Part shown: positions 1-5,612 of the stretch, in pieces | How the letters are laid out: the number at the start of each line of letters is the position of its first letter | Numbering within the stretch: position 1 is the stretch's first letter | NCBI GenBank assembly: GCA_030633645.1 | Contig: DAOVRY010000081.1 | Span: forward strand, 1 to 5,612 | Length of the DNA: 5,612 bases | From: Pseudomonadota bacterium | Lineage (GTDB): Bacteria; Desulfobacterota; DSM-4660; Desulfatiglandales; B25-G16 | Direction: 5' to 3' | Notes under the pieces: generated by a model | Database searches by the model: none | Seen by the model: only the letters and a program-made list of their open reading frames with translations | What the model was told of the DNA's origin: nothing | Position numbers and translations under genes: made by a program

Positions 1-175
1 ATGCCAATTTCCTCAAGGCGATATCTATTAGACTCACCGGAGGTGGCCAAATATTTTGTATTTAACAGGACATAACCAAAGGTGCAAATGTTTTGTGGAG
101 TAAATCCCAAATATTTGGCCACTGCAGAAGACGGTGGTATTTTTTTGTGAGATATCGCCTTTCAGAAACAGGCAT
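1..175. repeat. Nested inverted-repeat (MITE-like or long-hairpin) element downstream of enolase
   Basis: This non-coding stretch folds back on itself almost end to end. The outer arm AAGGCGATATCT (15-26) is matched exactly by its reverse complement at 150-161. The inner arm GTGGCCAAATATTT (43-56) is matched exactly at 109-122. Between them CACCG (35-39) pairs with CGGTG (132-136). Inside, ATTTA (60-64) pairs with TAAAT (101-105), ACA (65-67) with TGT (94-96), ACAT (70-73) with ATGT (88-91), and ACC (75-77) with GGT (81-83). The outer arm extends imperfectly to 1-26 against 150-175, with 21 of 26 positions matching. A terminal inverted repeat around an internal palindrome is typical of MITEs and other small non-autonomous elements. 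As RNA it would form a long hairpin after the enolase stop. No target-site duplication can be judged because the left end touches the window edge. The pairing is seen directly; the mobile-element reading is inference. Confidence 0.7.
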
Positions 176-198
176 TACCTTCTTAAACCTAAATGCCT
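170..198 (-). other. Small stem-loop between the enolase stop and the long palindrome
   Basis: AGGCATT (170-176) and AATGCCT (192-198) are exact reverse complements around a 15-base loop, 25 bases past the enolase stop on the transcribed strand. No T-tract follows the stem in the direction of enolase transcription, so it is not a convincing intrinsic terminator. It shares the GGCAT bases of the right terminal repeat of the larger element, so the two folds are mutually exclusive. Chance formation cannot be ruled out for a 7-bp stem. Confidence 0.25.
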
Positions 199-222
199 CA
201 ACTTTTGAACGTTACCAAGATA

Positions 223-1503
<1,281 letters not shown>

Positions 1504-1557
1504 TTATCAAAATACAAGATCATTAGTTTAGGTTTTATTTTCAATTTCCAATTTTGA

Positions 1558-2718
1558 TCATTCCCTTGGTTCCTCCTCCCTTACTTTCCAACCTGAGCCC
1601 GTGCAGGCTGCGACGGTAACACCTCGAGCAAGAGATCCATTCGAATTAAACCAGATAGGGCCGGCAAGACCCGGCAGAGCGTTGGTGCTCGTGAGATCTT
1701 GCAAAACCTGCCGGATAGAATTAGCATCTGTTCCTGCTCTCTCTATTGCCCACAACAAAAGGTCGACAGCATCGTACGCCTGGACGGCTACCCAATCCAT
1801 GGTACGCTTAAATTCTCTTTCATACCTAGTTTTCAAATCTCTACCTTTTTTGAAATCAGATCTCCAGACACAGGGGTGAGCTGCCAGAATCTTTGCGCTG
1901 TGCCTTCCTGCCAGCTCCAAGAATTCTTCTGATATTATCCTGTATGTTCCAAAAGCCAGAGGGCTGCGGACCTTTTCCGGCAATTCCCTGACTATCAGGG
2001 CTGCTAACTCAGGTCCTACAGCCAAGAAAATGCCCCCCGGTTTCATGGTAAGGATTCTATCTATTGTTTCAGTAAGATCTGGAAAGGAATTGCCTTGTAC
2101 CGGGATATTCTCTACAGAAAGCCCTATCTCTCTGCTTCTCAAAAGAAAGGAATTCTTCAGCAGGTCACCTAAAGGAGAACCCTCACAAACGAGGATAACC
2201 TTTTTCACATCTATTGTTCGATACACGTAGTCTGCCAAAGACATTGCCTGCTCGCTCTCAGAGAGAATCGTTCTGAAGGTATACGGTGACTTGATTCTTT
2301 TCAGGTCGTCTCCGGTAGCTACCGGGGAGATATGGATCAGTTCAGCCGAATTATACACAGGGATTGCAGCAAGGGTACAAACGGTGGTCAGATGTCCAAT
2401 GACGGCTACCATTGATTGATGGTCGCTTATGTTTCTAGCCAATGTGAGAGCCTCTGTGGCATCTCCTTTATCGTCGAAGGTCATTAGTTTTACTGACCTG
2501 CCAGTGCACAGGGTTTCATTTTTGCCATTCCCTGTCCTCATCCGAGCACCTCTCAGCATTGACCAGCCGAAGTCGGATAATGGCCCTGAAAGGGGGGCAG
2601 TAAGCGCGATATAGACCGATTCTTTACTTTCCTTGCCTGAGGCCTCTTTGTCTGATGTGCACGAGAGGAGAATGCAGGATATAAGAACAACCTTTAGAGT
2701 AAAGATTATCAGCTTCAC
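1558..2718 (-). CDS. ABC-transporter-type substrate-binding lipoprotein (Leu/Ile/Val receptor family, Peripla_BP_6-like)
   Basis: This is a predicted lipid-anchored extracytoplasmic solute-binding protein, 386 residues from the proposed GTG start. The N-terminus is a lipoprotein signal: MKL, a hydrophobic core, then the lipobox LLSC with Cys20 as the lipidation site. A short charged Ser/Lys/Glu linker (about 21-34) follows. The type-1 periplasmic-binding fold begins at VYIALTAPLSGPLSDFG (PLSGPLS at 42-48). GHLTT (108-112) and HISPVAT (129-135) resemble ligand-pocket segments of LivJ/LivK-like proteins, followed by AYDAVDLLLWA (from about 314) and GLAGPIWFNSNG (from about 350). The GTG at 2718 is preferred to a TTG 24 bases upstream: it gives a standard signal peptide and GAGGAGG lies 11 bases before it, whereas the TTG has no good ribosome site. 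The family binds branched-chain amino acids, amides, urea and other small solutes, so the ligand cannot be read from sequence. No permease or ATPase gene adjoins it, so it may serve a remote transporter or a sensing role. Confidence 0.88.
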   Translation of the reverse strand: MKLIIFTLKVVLISCILLSCTSDKEASGKESKESVYIALTAPLSGPLSDFGWSMLRGARMRTGNGKNETLCTGRSVKLMTFDDKGDATEALTLARNISDHQSMVAVIGHLTTVCTLAAIPVYNSAELIHISPVATGDDLKRIKSPYTFRTILSESEQAMSLADYVYRTIDVKKVILVCEGSPLGDLLKNSFLLRSREIGLSVENIPVQGNSFPDLTETIDRILTMKPGGIFLAVGPELAALIVRELPEKVRSPLAFGTYRIISEEFLELAGRHSAKILAAHPCVWRSDFKKGRDLKTRYEREFKRTMDWVAVQAYDAVDLLLWAIERAGTDANSIRQVLQDLTSTNALPGLAGPIWFNSNGSLARGVTVAACTGSGWKVREEEPRE

Positions 2719-2729
2719 CTGAGAAATGG

Positions 2730-2736
2730 CCTCCTC
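2730..2736 (-). promoter_or_regulatory. Shine-Dalgarno site (GAGGAGG) deciding the binding-protein start
   Basis: GAGGAGG on the minus strand lies 11 bases before the GTG at 2718, a little farther than ideal. It falls inside the longer reading frame that begins with TTG at 2742, so using it implies translation from the GTG. It also overlaps the TGA (2735-2737) of a short upstream ORF, an arrangement that would allow translational coupling. Confidence 0.55.
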
Positions 2737-2800
2737 ACTCAACTACTTTCCCGTCTTGCACTATTTTTATCGATCCCAAATGCGTCAATGCCAAAATCAT
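2735..2800 (-). other. Candidate 21-codon leader ORF upstream of the binding-protein gene
   Basis: An ATG at 2798-2800 opens 21 codons (MILALTHLGSI... ending GKVVE) that stop at TGA 2735-2737, inside the Shine-Dalgarno sequence of the next gene. AGGAAAGGAG lies directly before the ATG. It sits too close for that ATG, but 6 bases before an in-frame TTG two codons later. The peptide resembles nothing I recognise and lacks the runs of a single amino acid expected of an attenuator leader. It would be translated only from a transcript starting upstream of 2800, not from the promoter candidate at 2760-2788. It may be a chance frame. Confidence 0.2.
2760..2788 (-). promoter_or_regulatory. Candidate sigma-70-type promoter for the binding protein and enolase
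   Basis: On the minus strand TTGACG (2783-2788) and AATAGT (2760-2765) are separated by exactly 17 bases. They match the -35 consensus at 5 of 6 and the -10 consensus at 4 of 6. Transcription would begin near 2753, giving a leader of about 35 bases that contains the GAGGAGG site before the GTG at 2718. This fits the 222-base break after Der, which suggests a new transcription unit. The region is AT-rich, where such matches arise by chance, and no expression evidence is available. Confidence 0.35.
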
Positions 2801-2841
2801 CTCCTTTCCTAACAGTTATTAATTTGGATTTTGGGCTTGGT

Positions 2842-2878
2842 TTGACATTTAAGTTTTGTCATTTGTCATTTATGTCAA
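2842..2878. repeat. TTGTCAT/TTGACAT repeat cluster in the Der to binding-protein gap
   Basis: Within 37 bases there is TTGACAT (2842-2848), two abutting copies of TTGTCAT (2856-2862 and 2863-2869), and ATGTCAA (2872-2878), the exact reverse complement of the first. The last unit runs into the 10-bp palindrome TCAAGCTTGA (2875-2884). Short direct and inverted copies clustered upstream of a promoter candidate could be an operator or a small degenerate repeat. The copies are seen directly; regulatory use is inference. Confidence 0.4.
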
Positions 2879-2940
2879 GCTTGATCCAAGTTCTTCCCTA
2901 TCTTGATACTTCTTTTTTGGCCGTGATAGTCATGAGGAGT

Positions 2941-4248
2941 CTATCTCTCTCTGAAAAAAACCTTTATTGGAATAAGATGTAACCCGAAGTGCTCTCTAAA
3001 CTGGTTTATAAGGTATCTCTCGTATGAAATGTGAACATTATCTGGTCGGTTAACAAATACAGCAAACGTAGGTGGTTGAATCGAGGTCTGGGTAGCATAA
3101 AACAGTTTGAGCCGCCTTCTGCCAACAAGTGGCGGAGGATTTTTTCTGACAATATGTTCTAATGCCTTATTAATTGTAGGTGTTGGCACACGGGTATTAA
3201 ATTGTGCCCAAACCGTGTCTACCACCGCAAACAATGTGTTTACCCTCTCTCCGGTAAGAGCTGAAATATGTATGGTGGGGACAAATGAAACAAACCCCAA
3301 CTGCCGGTCGATAGAATCCTCTAAGGACTTCTGCACAGTGGCATTGTTTTTGACAAGATCCCACTTATTAAAGGCTCTCACCATGCCACAACCCCTCTCA
3401 AACGCATATCCGCAGATTCGCACGTCCTGCTCATATACACCTGCCGAAGCATCGAATAAAATAACGGAAATATGACAGCGATTTATCGCCTTCAATGCCT
3501 TAATTATTGAGAATCTTTCAATCTTTTCTTTGACCCGCGCCTTTCTTCTAATCCCGGCAGTGTCTATCAATTGATAGGCTTTTCCTTGCCTCTCAAATAA
3601 TATATCCACAGAATCTCTTGTCGTGCCTGGTAGTTCACTAACAATTAATCTATCAGACCCAACAATCCTATTAATCAGGGAAGATTTACCGACATTTGGG
3701 CGACCAATAATCGCTACCTTAATGCGACCTTCTTGCTCAGTGAGATCTTCACCAGCAGGGAGATCCCTCATAACCTGGTCCATGAGGGGGCCAACCCCAT
3801 AACCGTGAGCTGAAGAAATAGGGAACACCTTATCCATGCCGAGAGAATAGAATTCTAGGCTCAGTGATTCATGTTTCGGGCCATCAATCTTGTTCACCGC
3901 ATACAGTACCCTTTTCTCGGATCGCCTTAAGAGCGTGAGCAACTCCTCATCTCCCAGAACAGGTCCGGTTTTCCCATCAAAGAGGAGGATAATCACGTCT
4001 GCCTCCCCAATGGCAATCTCCACCTGTTTTTTTACCCCGTTTAATAGCGCTCCCTTAGGGGAGGAGTCAAACCCACCGGTGTCAACAAGAATAATATCTT
4101 TGTCATCCCACCTTACCGTTGCGTACAGACGATCCCTGGTTACACCGGGGATATCATCAACGAGGGCATTCCTCTTTTTAGTGAGGCGGTTGAAAAGGGT
4201 AGATTTGCCCACATTGGGGCGGCCAACTATGGCGACAATAGGAAGCAT
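2941..4248 (-). CDS. der: Ribosome biogenesis GTPase Der (EngA)
   Basis: Der is an essential tandem-domain GTPase that binds the 50S subunit and assists its late maturation in the cytoplasm. From the chosen ATG the protein has 435 residues, normal for the family. G domain 1 has GRPNVGKS (9-16), the PGVTRD switch (34-39), DTGG (56-59), NKID (119-122) and an SSAHG G5 (145-149). After an acidic linker, G domain 2 has GRPNVGKS (182-189), PGTTRD (207-212), DTAG (229-232), NKWD (294-297) and SALTG (329-333). The C-terminal KH-like domain (about 350-435) contains NPPPLVGRRRLKLFYATQ and closes with KVFFRER. The frame extends upstream to a GTG at 4263, but the ATG gives MLPIVAIVGRPNVGKS, the usual Der opening. 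Neither start has a clear Shine-Dalgarno site, so translation may be coupled to the kinase gene ending 40 bases upstream. All nucleotide-binding motifs are intact. Confidence 0.97.
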   Translation of the reverse strand: MLPIVAIVGRPNVGKSTLFNRLTKKRNALVDDIPGVTRDRLYATVRWDDKDIILVDTGGFDSSPKGALLNGVKKQVEIAIGEADVIILLFDGKTGPVLGDEELLTLLRRSEKRVLYAVNKIDGPKHESLSLEFYSLGMDKVFPISSAHGYGVGPLMDQVMRDLPAGEDLTEQEGRIKVAIIGRPNVGKSSLINRIVGSDRLIVSELPGTTRDSVDILFERQGKAYQLIDTAGIRRKARVKEKIERFSIIKALKAINRCHISVILFDASAGVYEQDVRICGYAFERGCGMVRAFNKWDLVKNNATVQKSLEDSIDRQLGFVSFVPTIHISALTGERVNTLFAVVDTVWAQFNTRVPTPTINKALEHIVRKNPPPLVGRRRLKLFYATQTSIQPPTFAVFVNRPDNVHISYERYLINQFREHFGLHLIPIKVFFRER

Positions 4249-4288
4249 GCTGTGGATATACACAAAAATGATGAAACGTTCAACGTCA

Positions 4289-5599
4289 TCAAGATCTATC
4301 TCGTCGTTCTGTCTTATTTGGAGGGGAAACCTTTGGAAGAACTATATAGAAGATATTTCCGTTTTCTTTGGGCTTGCAACCGGCATGGCCTCCCTGGAGC
4401 TGAACAATATTATTAACGAAGTGAAGTCCATGCCCTGAACCACCTTTGTTGTTATCTCCGGGGATCTTATAGCCATCTTCAAAAATCAGGAGCGCCTCTT
4501 TTGGAGAAATGGGTATTCCGGAGGTAAAAAGATCGACTTCTAGGGCCTTCTGGGTATCATCCGATTCCATGCCTACCACATCTATACGGTAAGAGATATA
4601 CTTTCGGGGGTTACCGTTTTCATCAAAGACCGGCTGACAATACTTAAGGGCATTTGAGAAGAGATTGGCAAAGACCTGAGCTGTGAGACCAAGATCAACA
4701 AATATGGTCAGGTCACTGTCTGACGGCACATCTGAAGGACCAACAATATCTATGTTTCTATCTGCCAATCGTTTGCTGTAGTGCTCCAGTTCCGGTAAGA
4801 AAATATCTTGCAAAAGATTGTAAGACCGTCTCTTGAGCACATAGCTTCCGGTCTTGAAATGTTCTCCCCGAAAGAGCGTCTCAATAAAGAGACTCAAATG
4901 CTTAAAGTGGATCTCAAAATCCTCCATCTTTTTGCCCATATCCTCATGGATACTGTTCAGATTATCAACTACTTGGGTTATCTTTTCTTCTGATGAATGA
5001 TTTTCGACTTCAGTGTGAGAGATGAGAGAGCTGAGGCTTTCTAATCCCGCGAGATGTTCTTTGAGATACTTTTTCATATTGATTAGAAACGCCTTGTAAT
5101 AGAGGTTTGGTGTAATCACGTTGTGTTCAATATCTGATACGAGCTGATTGATAAACTGGATATGTTCTATATTCTGTTCAACAACGAGCTTATTATGCAT
5201 ATTATACCCGACCCTGTTGGCATATTTCTGGAAAAAGAGGGATTCGTGATTACTCATTCTTTTTACAGGATATATCTCAAGCATGCCCAAAATTTGGTCA
5301 TCCAAGAAGAGGGGGACTTTATCTGCTAAGACCTTTTTTCCAATAATGGGAAAGATAAACGAGGAGCCGACCCTATAAGGGCTGCGGTGAATAACAACAT
5401 CTGCTCTTGCTTGTATAGGAGAATCGAGAAGTCCCTCAGCGGTGCAGCACTGCAGCATAAGGGCCTCATCTTCAGGCCTTATCGTGTAGATACAGCTTTC
5501 GCAGCCAAAAAAGAACTTGATTACGGCCACTGCTGTTCTGTACAGATAAGTAATGGTGGCAAATTCCTGGGCCAGATCAAAGAAGGCAAAGATGGCCAT
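4289..5599 (-). CDS. GAF-domain sensor histidine kinase (possibly incomplete at the N-terminus)
   Basis: This is a predicted cytoplasmic sensor kinase of a two-component system, 436 residues from the ATG at 5599. Residues about 1-140 read as a GAF-like sensory domain (FDLAQEFATITYLYR helix, a Cys-rich GCESC at 32-36, and QCC at 50-52), with no transmembrane segment. The likely phosphoacceptor is H159 in DIEHNVITPN, a variant H-box. A long helical, coiled-coil-like stretch (about 165-250) follows. The ATPase domain has an N-box NLFSNALKY (312-320) and a G2-like GGSGHGLHFVNNIVQLQGG (386-404). The G1 position reads LFTSGIPIS (357-365), where the usual DxGxG Asp is absent. AAGGAG ends 3 bases before the ATG, which is tight. 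The frame stays open to the window edge, so the true start could lie upstream. It ends with tandem TGA codons 40 bases before der. No response regulator or HAMP domain is visible. The signal is unknown, though clustered cysteines could reflect redox or metal sensing. Confidence 0.85.
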   Translation of the reverse strand: MAIFAFFDLAQEFATITYLYRTAVAVIKFFFGCESCIYTIRPEDEALMLQCCTAEGLLDSPIQARADVVIHRSPYRVGSSFIFPIIGKKVLADKVPLFLDDQILGMLEIYPVKRMSNHESLFFQKYANRVGYNMHNKLVVEQNIEHIQFINQLVSDIEHNVITPNLYYKAFLINMKKYLKEHLAGLESLSSLISHTEVENHSSEEKITQVVDNLNSIHEDMGKKMEDFEIHFKHLSLFIETLFRGEHFKTGSYVLKRRSYNLLQDIFLPELEHYSKRLADRNIDIVGPSDVPSDSDLTIFVDLGLTAQVFANLFSNALKYCQPVFDENGNPRKYISYRIDVVGMESDDTQKALEVDLFTSGIPISPKEALLIFEDGYKIPGDNNKGGSGHGLHFVNNIVQLQGGHAGCKPKENGNIFYIVLPKVSPPNKTERRDRS

Positions 5600-5612
5600 T
5601 CTCTCCTTGGTC

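Noticed and set aside
1519..1548. Enolase promoter from TTGGAA and ACTAAT with an 18-base gap
   Set aside because: Both hexamers match consensus at only 4 of 6. A GATAAT nearer the start has no -35 and would place the start over the ribosome site.
1506..1558. ATCAAAAT (1506-1513) and ATTTTGAT (1551-1558) as an inverted repeat or operator before enolase
   Set aside because: An 8-bp AT-rich match over a 37-base spacer in an AT-rich gap is easily chance, and one arm overlaps the stop codon of the preceding gene.
2850..2878. TTGACA at 2873-2878 as a second promoter -35
   Set aside because: At 17 bases the -10 would be AACTTA, a poor match; the better TTAAAT needs a 20-base spacer.
2916..2945. 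GATAG/CTATC stem just past the Der stop as a terminator
   Set aside because: The stem is only 5 bp with an 11-base loop and no T-tract follows on the minus strand.
4249..4263. Longer Der starting with GTG at 4263
   Set aside because: It adds MYIHS before the canonical Der opening and has no Shine-Dalgarno site. The internal ATG matches the family start.

Overview
The window holds four protein-coding genes, all on the minus strand. In transcription order they are a GAF-containing sensor histidine kinase (start at the right edge), the ribosome-assembly GTPase Der/EngA, a lipoprotein periplasmic-binding protein of the Leu/Ile/Val-receptor type, and enolase. The base composition is moderate, with somewhat AT-rich gaps. 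The kinase's unusual H-box and the lipoprotein receptor suggest a Gram-negative, probably anaerobic bacterium of Desulfobacterota (old deltaproteobacterial) type. That placement is an inference from protein style, and nothing in the window is taxonomically decisive.

Layout from right to left: the kinase (4289-5599, possibly starting beyond the window) ends in tandem TGA codons. Der starts 40 bases later at an ATG (4248), so the two are probably co-transcribed. A 222-base gap (2719-2940) separates Der from the binding protein. It contains a compact cluster of TTGTCAT-type repeats, a sigma-70-like promoter candidate and a 21-codon ORF whose stop overlaps the binding protein's Shine-Dalgarno sequence. 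The binding protein (1558-2718) is followed after 66 bases by enolase (223-1491), which has a strong GGAGGG ribosome-binding site.

The most notable non-coding structure is downstream of enolase. Bases 1-175 form a nested, almost fully foldable inverted repeat, with exact 12-bp and 14-bp arms, further short stems inside and an imperfect 26-bp terminal inverted repeat. It looks like a MITE or another palindromic element, and as RNA it would form a long hairpin at the 3' end of the enolase transcript. Its left boundary may lie beyond the window.

Functionally, two genes are core housekeeping (50S ribosome maturation, glycolysis/gluconeogenesis) and two are environmental sensing or solute-binding proteins. 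The binding protein has no permease or ATPase gene beside it here, and the kinase has no response regulator. No RNA genes, CRISPR arrays or recognisable transposase genes were seen.
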